From: Verrucomicrobiota bacterium
GTDB taxonomy: Bacteria; Verrucomicrobiota; Verrucomicrobiia; CAIQCK01
Assembly (NCBI GenBank): GCA_016222825.1
Contig: JACRQF010000010.1
Location: 620,001-684,000, forward strand
Direction of reading: 5' to 3'
DNA length: 64,000 nucleotides
Below are positions 1 to 7,785 of this stretch, piece after piece. Each line of letters begins with the position of its first letter. Position 1 is the stretch's first letter. The notes below the pieces were generated by a model, which did no database searches, was not told where the DNA came from, and saw nothing but the letters and a program-made list of their open reading frames with translations. A program made the translations under genes and the position numbers.

Positions 1-84
1 CGTTTACCCCGCCAGAAGGAAAACTGCGTTTTCCTGTGGAAACTTGAAGATTCTTTCCAGGAAGAATGCCGGAGACGGTCAAAA

Positions 85-418
85 GGATTTCCGCCAGTCA
101 TGCCGGACATCCGGGAATGGTCGGAGGAATTTCCGCCGGGCGGGTCGGATATCCCGGAACGATAGAACGAATTTCCGCCAGCCGCGCCGGGCATCCGGGG
201 CCGTCAAAGGAATTTCCTTTGGGCGTGCCGGACATCCCGACACGGCTAAACGGATTTCCGCCAGCCGTCCCGGGTATCCGGGACCGGTCAAACGGATTCC
301 TTTTGAGCTTGCCGGGCATCCCGACACGGCTAAACGGATTTCCGCCGGGCGATGCCGACATCCCGCACCGGAAAAAGGAATTTCGGCGGAGCGTGTCGGG
401 AAAGCCGGCTGGAAGTTG
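85..418. repeat. 42-bp tandem repeat, about 8 degenerate copies
   Basis: Units begin at about 85, 126, 168, 209, 252, 294, 336 and 377, so the period is 41-43 bp. Each starts with GG(A)ATTTCCGCC-like sequence, continues with a GCCGGRCATCCGG-like core and ends in an A-rich GGCTAAAC or GGTCAAAC tail. Copies differ at many positions, so the array is old or diversifying. There are no unique spacers between units, so it is not a CRISPR array. Confidence 0.85.
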
Positions 419-465
419 GAAAAGACTGCAACAAGGTAAGGCGCGACCGCTGGGCGCGCCCTGCC

Positions 466-534
466 GGTTTGGAGTCCCGGCTTCAGCCGGCTCTTGCGTC
501 TAATCAAGACCACCTGAAGGCGGGACTCCAAACC
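466..534. repeat. Inverted repeat 3' of the GH32 gene
   Basis: The arms GGTTTGGAGTCCCGGCTTCAG (466-486, shown split: GGTTTGGAGT then CCCGGCTTCAG) and its near-perfect complement at 514-534 differ at one base, with a 27-nt loop. It lies five bases past the stop of the minus-strand gene ending at 539, so the transcript could form a long hairpin there. There is no clear T-run, so a mobile palindromic repeat is as likely as a terminator. Confidence 0.7.
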
Positions 535-538
535 CAGA

Positions 539-3379
539 TCAATACGGATTGCTCGGCGCCATCTGCCACGCCTTGACCTGCCGCACCTTCGCGGCGCCGC
601 CGTTGGCGAAGACGGAGACGCCGACGCTGTCGGGGCGACAGGGATAGATGCGGCGCAGGGCGGCCTGTCGGTCGTTGGCGAAGACCTCAACGACGGAGCG
701 GTCCACGAAGACGCGCAGGGTCAGCAGCTCGCCGGGCTTAAGTGCGAACGGCGCGGCTTCGATCTTCTTTGGGCCTTCGGCGAGGCTGGACTTGTTCGTG
801 TCGAGTTTCAGCTTTTGCTCCGCCGCGTCGTAGAAGAGGAGCGTTTCCTCCTCGCGGTCGGGGGAGCGGCAGACTTTGACGCCGACTTGTTTAGCGTCTT
901 GCGGCTCGATCTGAAGCTCCAACTCGATGGTGTTGCCGGCGATCTTGTTGAGGACGACTTCCTTGCCGGCGGCGATCGCGATGTTGTGCTGCGTCTGCTC
1001 GTTGTAGCGGAGGCGCTTGAGCTCCTCGATGGGCTGGTAACGCAAGCGATTGTCGTCACCGAGCGTCAGCACGCGCGGGAGCGAGAGTTCGCCGGACCAA
1101 CCGCTGGCGCGCTTGGTCGCGGGGCTGCGTTGGTCGAATATCCAACCCCAGAGAATCCGCCGGCCGTCGGGAGCTTCGAGCGATTCGGGCGCAAAGTAGG
1201 TGTTGTCCACCCAGCTCATCCGCTCGTGGATTTCGGGATGGAACTGCTCGTTCTTCCATTCGCCGACGTAGTAGCGGTTGCCGCGATTGTGCGCGATGCA
1301 GACGAGCACTCGCTTGTTGCCGAGCTTGAAGAAGTCGGGGCATGAAATGTCCTCGTTCGCGGCCACGTCGGGCATCTCGCGACTCAGGAACGGGCCGACG
1401 TAGCGCCAGCCGTCGAGTTCCGTGGCCTTGAACGTGGACGGCGGCTTGCCGCTGCCGGGGTTGCCGCCGAACAGCCCGTAGTAAGTGTCGCCTTCGAGCC
1501 AGCCGTGCGGGTCCCACGACGCGTAAGGCTCCCTGCCCTTCGGGTTCGGGATGATCGGGTTCGACGGCAGTTTCGTCCAGCGGTCGAGATTGTCGTCGTT
1601 GCTGGTGGCGATGCAGTTGCCCGCCCCGACGCCGTGGAAGAGCATCGTCGCCTCGCCGCGTTTGTTGATGAAGCAGTTGCCGCTGAACATCCCGCGGTCG
1701 GGACTCGTGTCGGTCGGGAAAAGCGGCGTCGGGTGCTGCCGCCAATGGACGAGGTCCACGCTGGAGATGTGGCCAAAGCAATGCACGCGGTTCTCCTGGT
1801 AGATGTAGAAAAGGTGGTAGCGCCCGCGCCAGAAGATCGCGCCGTTGGGATCGAACGGCCCCGCGTAGTCCTCCGGGATGACGAAGTGATACGTCGGCCG
1901 GTGCGGGTCGCCGAGCAGGTGATTGCGGAAGCGGCGCACGACCGCGATGTCGTCGGGCAGCTTCGGCAGCGAGGCGAGCGAAGGCGGCATCGGCGGGGGG
2001 CTGACAGAGTCGAAACCGCTGCCGGCCTGTGCGGCGAGAAACTCGGCCTTCTTGCCGTCGAGGATCAAGCGCCCGTCCGCGACTTTGGCGCCGCCCTCAA
2101 GCCGCGTGGCCGTAAACCGCCCCATGCGATCCGCGCGCATCAGGTCGTCGAACGTCCACCACGCCCAAGGTCTGGGTTCCGACGGCGCTTTCACTTTCAA
2201 CTTCGCAATCTGCTCCACCGTGAGCGCGCGGTCGTAAATGCGCGCATCAGCCACCGCGCCCTCGAAGAAGTCGTTGTTCCCCATGTGGCGACGGCCGATC
2301 ATCACGACACTGTCCGCCCCGAACCTCTGCGGTTCCTTGATCGTGTGGCAGGAGTATTCCTTGCCGTCGCGATAAACCGTCACCTCGTTGCCACGATAGA
2401 CGATGGCGACTTGCACGAGCGTGTTCGCGTCGGCGGTCTCGGCGGGCCACGAGTCCTGCTTTAGTTGTGTGCGCCGGTAGCCATCGCTCCCAGCCATCCA
2501 ACGCGCCGCCGCGCGCTCGCCAAAGACAATGCCGTCGAAGTGCGACTGTCGGTCGTCAATCGTCAGCACGCTCCCGCCTTTCTGCGTGAGGTTGGCCGGC
2601 GCGGCCCACGCCACGAGCGTCTTGTCGGCGAGTGATCCGCCGGCCTTGGTTTCCGTCGGCTGCGGATTTGCCTTCACAAAGGCCGGCTTGAGAACCTTCA
2701 GCCGGATGTCCTTGAACTGCGCAACCGTCGGCGGGCCGGTGTGGAGTTGCATCGCAAGGATGCCCTGCGCAGCGAAGTGAACCGGGTCGTTGTCGGTCGT
2801 TTCCGCCATGAGCTTGCCGTTGACCTTCAGTGTCAGTTTGTTGCCAACGCAGATGAGGTGATACTCATGCCAATCCTCCAGCTTGAACGCCGCCTCTCCC
2901 TGCGCCTCCGTGATCGGCTCCTTCGTCATCTTTCCGCTCGCGTCAATCACTGTCCGCTCGCCGCGCCATGCGAGCGTGTGCCGGCCGTGCTCCTCGTAGA
3001 GCCGCACAAGCCACGGCGTGCCGGTGTTGTTGTCCATCTGGTAGCCCATGAGATCGTGGTTGGGCAGCTCCCGGCTGCGGAATTGGAATCCGTTGTTGAT
3101 TTTGGGCGAACCAAAGACGCGCGACTTCAGCTTCAACTCAAAGTCCGCCAACTCCCCACCCTGCCAGATGAGATAGAGGTTCGCCGGCAACGGTCGCTCC
3201 TTCGTGATCTTCGCGGTGAGTGCGCCGTCCTCGATGCTCCAGAAGCTCATGTCGGCGGCTTTCCAGCCGTCGAAGCTCTTGCCGTCGAAGATCGGCTGGA
3301 ATCCCGGTTCGTCAGCGGGCGAGGCGGCCAGCGAAGCGTTGAGGAGGAGCGCAACTGCCAAACAGAGTTTCGTTTTCAT
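539..3379 (-). CDS. Secreted DUF1080-LamG-GH32 multidomain protein
   Basis: Predicted secreted carbohydrate-active protein of 946 aa. The start at 3379 is chosen because it gives a signal peptide (MKTKLCLAVALLLNASLAA). Residues about 24-228 form a DUF1080 (3-keto-disaccharide hydrolase/LamG-like) domain beginning with FDGKSFDGW. A second LamG-like domain follows (about 250-400), then a GH32 beta-propeller (about 490-780) and a C-terminal beta-sandwich. The GH32 nucleophile motif FDPNG (about 509) and a WDPHGW motif (about 622) are visible. The motif that should carry the acid/base Glu (usually ECPD) reads ISCPDFF (about 677), so that Glu is replaced by Ser. GH32 enzymes normally cleave fructosides; with this change the substrate or even the activity is uncertain. 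It is separated from the neighbouring PFL/ACT pair by 66 bp and is probably transcribed on its own or read through from it. Confidence 0.85.
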   Translation of the reverse strand: MKTKLCLAVALLLNASLAASPADEPGFQPIFDGKSFDGWKAADMSFWSIEDGALTAKITKERPLPANLYLIWQGGELADFELKLKSRVFGSPKINNGFQFRSRELPNHDLMGYQMDNNTGTPWLVRLYEEHGRHTLAWRGERTVIDASGKMTKEPITEAQGEAAFKLEDWHEYHLICVGNKLTLKVNGKLMAETTDNDPVHFAAQGILAMQLHTGPPTVAQFKDIRLKVLKPAFVKANPQPTETKAGGSLADKTLVAWAAPANLTQKGGSVLTIDDRQSHFDGIVFGERAAARWMAGSDGYRRTQLKQDSWPAETADANTLVQVAIVYRGNEVTVYRDGKEYSCHTIKEPQRFGADSVVMIGRRHMGNNDFFEGAVADARIYDRALTVEQIAKLKVKAPSEPRPWAWWTFDDLMRADRMGRFTATRLEGGAKVADGRLILDGKKAEFLAAQAGSGFDSVSPPPMPPSLASLPKLPDDIAVVRRFRNHLLGDPHRPTYHFVIPEDYAGPFDPNGAIFWRGRYHLFYIYQENRVHCFGHISSVDLVHWRQHPTPLFPTDTSPDRGMFSGNCFINKRGEATMLFHGVGAGNCIATSNDDNLDRWTKLPSNPIIPNPKGREPYASWDPHGWLEGDTYYGLFGGNPGSGKPPSTFKATELDGWRYVGPFLSREMPDVAANEDISCPDFFKLGNKRVLVCIAHNRGNRYYVGEWKNEQFHPEIHERMSWVDNTYFAPESLEAPDGRRILWGWIFDQRSPATKRASGWSGELSLPRVLTLGDDNRLRYQPIEELKRLRYNEQTQHNIAIAAGKEVVLNKIAGNTIELELQIEPQDAKQVGVKVCRSPDREEETLLFYDAAEQKLKLDTNKSSLAEGPKKIEAAPFALKPGELLTLRVFVDRSVVEVFANDRQAALRRIYPCRPDSVGVSVFANGGAAKVRQVKAWQMAPSNPY

Positions 3380-3445
3380 AGCTCGGTCAAATGAGTCGGC
3401 TGCGCGCACAGGTGCACGCCGTTTCCGCCACGAAACCCAACAAAG

Positions 3446-4819
3446 CTAGTTGCTCAGGCTCTGGATCGGGGCGGGAATGCGTCCGCCAAAGCGCACAAAA
3501 CGGGAACTGGCGCCGGGGTTGCGCACAGGCATGACGGGAGCGCTGCCGAAAAGGCCGCCGAAGTCCACGCGGTCGCCGGCCTTCTTGCCGGGCACGGGGA
3601 TGAGGCGGACGGCGGTCGTTTTGTTGTTGATGACGCCGATGGCCAACTCGTCGGCCATGATCGCGGCGATGGTCTCCGCCGGCGTGTCGCCGGGAATGGC
3701 GATCATATCGAGGCCGACGGAGCACACGCTGGTCATGGCTTCAAGTTTCTCGAGCGTGAGATGGCCGCGCGTGGCGGCGTCGGCGAGTGCCGCATCCTCA
3801 CTGACGGGAATGAACGCACCGCTGAGACCGCCGACACTGGAACTGGCAAATGCGCCGCCCTTCTTGACGGCGTCGTTGAGCAGCGCGACCGCGGCGGTGC
3901 TGCCGGGCGCGCCGATGGCGTCGAGGCCAAGGAGTTGGAGAATCTCGCCAACGCTATCACCAATCTCCGGCGTCGGGGCAAGGCTGAGGTCCACGATGCC
4001 GAAGGGGATGCCAAGCTCGGTGGCGACTTCGCGGCCGATGAGCTCGCCGGCGCGGGTAACGCGGAAGGCGGTGAGCTTGATCTCTTCGGCCAGTTCGCCA
4101 AGCGTGAGGTTTGGTTCGAGTTCGAGACGGCGTTTGAGCGCACTGGAAACGACGCCGGGGCCGGAGACGCCGACGTTGATCACGACTTCAGGCTCGCCGT
4201 CGCCAAGGTAAGCGCCGGCCATGAAGGGGTTGTCTTCGGGAATGTTGGCAAAGACGACGAGCTTGGCCGCGCCGAAACCCTGGCGGTCGGCGGTGGCTTC
4301 GGCGATGGCTTTGATCTGCTCGCCGAGAAGGCGGACGGCGTCCATGTTGATGCCGGCGCGGCGGCTGGCGGCGTTGACGGAGGCACAGAGGCGCTGCGTC
4401 TGGCTGAGGACGGCAGGTAGCGCATCAATGACAACTTTATCGCCGGAGGAGATGCCCTTGTGGACAAGAGCGCTGAATCCGCCGATGAGGTCCACGCGGA
4501 CTTCGGCGGCGGCTTGGTCGAGCGTCTTGGCGACAGCGACCGCAGCGTTGAGGTCATGGCCGCTCAACAGGTGTGCGACCGGCGAGATGGCGAGACGCTT
4601 GTTCGTGACCTTGAGGCCGTATTTGCCGCCGACGCGGTCGCAGGTCTCGACGAGGCGGCTGGCGCGGCTGGTAAGTTTGTGGCGCAGCTTGCGGCACATG
4701 GCCTCAACGTCGGCGGAGGCGCAGTCCTGGATGTTGACACCCATCGTGACGGTGCGCACGTCGAGGTGCTCGGCGTGCAGCATCTGAATGGTGGAGAGGA
4801 TTTCGTCGGTGCGAAGCAT
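3446..4819 (-). CDS. PFL family protein (UPF0210/DUF711)
   Basis: 457-aa cytoplasmic protein with full-length similarity to the UPF0210/DUF711 family, which is distantly related in fold to pyruvate-formate-lyase-like glycyl radical enzymes but has no established reaction. Recognisable features are the N-terminal MLRTDEILSTIQMLHAEHLDVRTVTMGVNI, here given only as its halves MLRTDEILSTIQML and DVRTVTMGVNIQDC, and glycine-rich stretches such as NVGVSGPGVV and SSVGGLSGAFIPVSED. No signal peptide. Its start lies 3 bp after the stop of the upstream ACT-domain gene, the family's usual partner, so the two are surely co-transcribed and translationally coupled. Confidence 0.9.
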   Translation of the reverse strand: MLRTDEILSTIQMLHAEHLDVRTVTMGVNIQDCASADVEAMCRKLRHKLTSRASRLVETCDRVGGKYGLKVTNKRLAISPVAHLLSGHDLNAAVAVAKTLDQAAAEVRVDLIGGFSALVHKGISSGDKVVIDALPAVLSQTQRLCASVNAASRRAGINMDAVRLLGEQIKAIAEATADRQGFGAAKLVVFANIPEDNPFMAGAYLGDGEPEVVINVGVSGPGVVSSALKRRLELEPNLTLGELAEEIKLTAFRVTRAGELIGREVATELGIPFGIVDLSLAPTPEIGDSVGEILQLLGLDAIGAPGSTAAVALLNDAVKKGGAFASSSVGGLSGAFIPVSEDAALADAATRGHLTLEKLEAMTSVCSVGLDMIAIPGDTPAETIAAIMADELAIGVINNKTTAVRLIPVPGKKAGDRVDFGGLFGSAPVMPVRNPGASSRFVRFGGRIPAPIQSLSN

Positions 4820-4822
4820 GGC

Positions 4823-5422
4823 TCAGGTGACTGGCAATGATTTGTGCTGGCTGGGCAGGCGGAGTTGGTTGGTGGCCACGAAGACGTCCTCGTGCTGCAA
4901 CCGGACGGTGTAACCGCTCTCGCGGCCGATTTGTTCGAGGTCGGCCTGAAGCATGGCGATGTCCCAACGCTTGGGCACCTGCAACTGACCGATGAGGACG
5001 AACTGCTCGCCCGTGCGATCGCCGAAGAGGTCCACGATATTGATGCCCTTGTCGGCCAGGACGCGGCTGAACCGCAGCACGATGCCCTCGCGGTCTGGGC
5101 CGAACGCGGTGATGACGAACGAGTCGTATTTCTCCTTGCTGGCCTTTGGCAAATGGAACGGCATGAGCTGGACGCGGAAGTTGCTGTGCTTGTCCGGCGG
5201 ACCGGCGACTTCCCGGAGCAAGTCCTCGGTGTCGAGCTGGCGCGGGAAACTCACGACCATGATGAGCGTGAAATAACCGTGCAGCACCGTCTGGCTGCAG
5301 GCGTCAATGTTGCCTTCGAGCCGGCTGATGGCCTTGGTGACGGAAGCGACGATGCCCGGCCGGTCATCGGCCATGACGTTGAGCACATAGGCGTGCTTGA
5401 AACGATTGTCCACAGTTTTCAT
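4823..5422 (-). CDS. Double ACT-domain protein (GcvR-like, UPF0237 type)
   Basis: 199-aa cytoplasmic protein with two ACT domains, residues about 9-90 (ADDRPGIVASVTKAISRLEGN) and about 100-180 (FGPDREGIVLRFSRVLADKGIN). ACT domains bind small ligands, commonly amino acids, and this architecture is that of GcvR-like regulators. It immediately precedes the PFL-family gene (3-bp spacing), a conserved pairing in many bacteria, which suggests that it senses a metabolite for, or regulates, its partner. No DNA-binding domain is present, so direct transcription control is not implied. Confidence 0.88.
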   Translation of the reverse strand: MKTVDNRFKHAYVLNVMADDRPGIVASVTKAISRLEGNIDACSQTVLHGYFTLIMVVSFPRQLDTEDLLREVAGPPDKHSNFRVQLMPFHLPKASKEKYDSFVITAFGPDREGIVLRFSRVLADKGINIVDLFGDRTGEQFVLIGQLQVPKRWDIAMLQADLEQIGRESGYTVRLQHEDVFVATNQLRLPSQHKSLPVT

Positions 5423-5479
5423 CGTGAAACGCCGCGCAGGTTAGCAGCCGCACAGCCAGACGCAATGGTGAAGTGCGTG

Positions 5480-5724
5480 TGAGGATCCTTCCCGACGATG
5501 AACCCATCCTTTGGCCGCCGCCCACGCTTGCTCCTCCTTCGTGCTGCCCATCATGAACTCGCCCTACGGAATGCCCATCAAGTCCCATCGTCACGTTGCT
5601 GCCGAGGGGAAGCGTGTAAACCTCGCCCACTTTCGGGTTGGTTGTCAGCGCGGAGACGCGCGTTTCCGGCAGAACGAAACTTTCTGCATCCTTCAGCGAA
5701 GATGGCAACCCTTGATCTTTGCGC
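5480..5724 (-). pseudogene. Decayed partial duplicate of the FGE-like module
   Basis: Directly after the stop of the kinase-FGE gene (5725), the minus strand encodes LPETRVSALTTNPKVGEVY and LPLGSNVTM, almost the same as the kinase gene's own linker (PPETRVAALTTAPKVGEVY, LPLGSNVTM) at about 6560-6650. Past that point one extra base shifts the frame, and an in-frame TAG follows where the functional copy has the start of PPGEF. A third stretch, again matching (FMMGSTKEEQ), is then lost in unrelated sequence. This is a fragment of a former second FGE-like module or gene. I see no intact coding frame. Confidence 0.8.
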
Positions 5725-7785
5725 TTAACCACCAGTTACATCTACGCCTGCCACCACACGAAACCCATAACGGCTATGAGAACTTGACGGCGGCCAGCCC
5801 GCACGAACGGCGGAGCGAGTGCGGTTTGGCGGACCATTGAACTCACCGCCCCGCACCACGCGCCGAGATGGGTCTCCTTTGAAAGGCTCTTCATGCGCGC
5901 CGACACAATCCCATTCGTCCAAGCACCACTCCCACAAATTGCCCAGCATGTCGGCTAAGCCAAACTTGTTCTGCCCCCGTGCTCCATAGCTGTCCACCGG
6001 AGCGACAAACTCAAATCCGTCCTTCTTCCCACCCCAGTTCAACCGCCCTACGCCGTCTTCCGGCGAATCGCCCCACCAGAACTTCGTCTGCGTTCCGGCA
6101 CGGCACGCATACTCCCACTCCGCTTCCGTCGGCAACCGAACCACTTGGCCCACCGCAAGTCGTCCTGCTTTGCGCTCCTGCTCCGTCGCCCATTCGCAAA
6201 ATGCCGTCGCATCGTTCCAACTGATACACGCAACCGCATCACGGTCTTGCGGAGCCGTGTCAAACCCCGGATTTCGCCAACTCAATCCATCCACACGGCC
6301 ATTCTCTTGGCCCTTCCGTGGCGCATTATCCGCGTAGCCCTTCTTCTCCGCGTCCGTCTTGTATCCCGTCGCCGCAACGAACTGTTTCCACTGGCCAACT
6401 GTCACCTCCGTCCGCCCCATCCAAAAACTTTGCTTGATCATGGCCTTGCGCATCCCGTTTCCCTCGGCTTTCACGTTTCCCTCTGCAGTGCCTTTAGCAA
6501 TATCCCACTCCTGTTCCTCCTTGGTGCTGCCGAGCATGAACTCGCCGGGCGGGATGCCCATCAGTTCCATCGTCACGTTGCTACCGAGCGGGAGCGTGTA
6601 AACCTCGCCCACTTTCGGAGCGGTGGTCAGCGCGGCAACGCGGGTTTCTGGCGGAGCGAGAATGCCAACGTCGGAGGCAGCGGAGTGTTGGGGTGATGGA
6701 GGAGAAGATATGTAGTGATGGAGTATTGGAGTATTGGAGTTTTGGGAAGCAGGTTTGTTCCACGGCGACCAGAGAAACAGGCCAACAAGCAACAATACGA
6801 CCGCGACTCCAACAACGCCGTAAGTCATTCCCGGAGAGATTTGATTGCGCGGCGTGGCGGTCACAGTCCGCACCGCGGCAACCCGCCCAATGGCGGTCGG
6901 AGGCAATGGCTGCGCCGTCGGAGGACGACCGATCTCTGTGTCTCCGCTCAGGTTCTCGTTGGCCTCCCACAAACCGGCGATCAGTTCATCATAGCTCGTC
7001 GGCCGGTCATCGCGGTTCTTGGCCATCATCCGGGTCACCATCACGCCCAGCTTCCTCGGACACTCCGGCAACGCCTCGAAGACATCCGGCGTCGGCTCGT
7101 TGACGTGTTTCATGATCAACACCATCGAGCTATCGCCCTCGTAAGCCGTCCGGCCCGTGAGCATCTGAAACAGCGTGCAACCCAGACTGTAAATGTCCGC
7201 CCGGAAATCTATGTCCTTCACCGATGTCGCCTGCTCCGGGCTGATGTAGTGCGGCGAGCCAAGCATCATCCCCGTGGACGTCATCTCCGTGCTGGTTCCG
7301 CCCGTGTTCTTGGCCAAACCCAGGTCGCCCACGAGCACTTCGCCGGACTGCGAGAGGAAGACATTGTCCGGCTTGATGTCGCGATGAATCATCCGCGACT
7401 TGTTCCAAGCATACTTCAACCCCTCGGCGACGTGCAGCGTGATGGCGATGGCCTCCTGCGGGTTGAGCCGGCCATGGCTGCGGATGTGTTCGCGCAACGT
7501 CCTGCCCTCGACAAACTCCATCGCCATGTAATGGGTGCCGTTGCTTTCCCCGGCGGCATGGACTTGGACGATGTTGGGGTGTTTGAACTGGGCGGCAGTG
7601 GTGGCTTCGCGCTTGAACCGCTCGATGAACTCCTGGTCTTCGGCCAAGGCGTTGGACATCACCTTGAGGGCCACGAAGCGGTTCAGGGAAACCTGGCGGG
7701 CTTTGTAAACCGCGCCCATCCCGCCCTGTCCGAGCTTGCAGAGGATTTCAAATCCGTCAAACGCTTGGCCTGTAAGATCCGCCAT
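5725..7785 (-). CDS. Membrane Ser/Thr protein kinase with C-terminal FGE-sulfatase-like domain
   Basis: 686-aa Hanks-type kinase anchored in the inner membrane. Residues 10-275 are the kinase domain: glycine loop GQGGMGAVYKAR (19-30), catalytic Lys41, HRDIKPDN with Asp136, and GDLGLAKN, where the usual DFG is DLG but the metal-binding Asp154 is kept. A single membrane segment lies near 325-343 (VVGVAVVLLLVGLFLW). A low-complexity linker (NTPILHHYIS) leads to an FGE/SUMF1-like domain (about 410-683) with MLGSTKEEQ, RLPTEAEWEYACRAGT and MLGNLWEWCLDEW. The FGE active-site cysteines are missing: where formylglycine-generating enzymes have GGSF-C-x4-C the protein has GGEFNGPPNRTR. The domain is therefore probably an extracytoplasmic sensor or scaffold, not a sulfatase activator. 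Likely role: signal transduction across the membrane. The upstream spacer carries the 21-bp repeats. Confidence 0.92.
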   Translation of the reverse strand: MADLTGQAFDGFEILCKLGQGGMGAVYKARQVSLNRFVALKVMSNALAEDQEFIERFKREATTAAQFKHPNIVQVHAAGESNGTHYMAMEFVEGRTLREHIRSHGRLNPQEAIAITLHVAEGLKYAWNKSRMIHRDIKPDNVFLSQSGEVLVGDLGLAKNTGGTSTEMTSTGMMLGSPHYISPEQATSVKDIDFRADIYSLGCTLFQMLTGRTAYEGDSSMVLIMKHVNEPTPDVFEALPECPRKLGVMVTRMMAKNRDDRPTSYDELIAGLWEANENLSGDTEIGRPPTAQPLPPTAIGRVAAVRTVTATPRNQISPGMTYGVVGVAVVLLLVGLFLWSPWNKPASQNSNTPILHHYISSPPSPQHSAASDVGILAPPETRVAALTTAPKVGEVYTLPLGSNVTMELMGIPPGEFMLGSTKEEQEWDIAKGTAEGNVKAEGNGMRKAMIKQSFWMGRTEVTVGQWKQFVAATGYKTDAEKKGYADNAPRKGQENGRVDGLSWRNPGFDTAPQDRDAVACISWNDATAFCEWATEQERKAGRLAVGQVVRLPTEAEWEYACRAGTQTKFWWGDSPEDGVGRLNWGGKKDGFEFVAPVDSYGARGQNKFGLADMLGNLWEWCLDEWDCVGAHEEPFKGDPSRRVVRGGEFNGPPNRTRSAVRAGWPPSSSHSRYGFRVVAGVDVTGG
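6712..6750. repeat. In-frame microsatellite-like insert in the kinase linker
   Basis: The plus strand reads TGATGGAGTATTGGAGTATTGGAGTTTTGG (given in parts: TGATGGAGTATTGG, AGTATTGGAGTTTTGG), an imperfect 9-10-bp repeat of AGTATTGG. On the coding strand it gives NTPILHHYIS-type low-complexity sequence between the membrane segment and the FGE-like domain. Its base composition (AT-rich) contrasts with the GC-rich gene around it, so it looks inserted. Confidence 0.6.

Larger units (their letters stand above)
1..538. other. Spacer without a supported gene; repeat-bearing
   Basis: I see no credible gene here. Open frames exist on both strands only because the 42-bp repeat lacks stop codons; their translations are degenerate, Arg/Pro/Gly-rich and resemble no protein family. 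The stretch holds the 42-bp tandem array (85-418) and an inverted repeat (466-534) that ends just beyond the stop of the minus-strand GH32 gene. Confidence 0.6.

Noticed and set aside
79-690. Open frames of 74-203 codons on both strands across the first 690 bp
   Set aside because: They arise from the stop-free 42-bp repeat and from the 3' end of the GH32 gene; no ribosome site or family similarity.
5725-7785. Sulfatase-activating formylglycine-generating enzyme
   Set aside because: Both catalytic cysteines are missing from the FGE-like domain.
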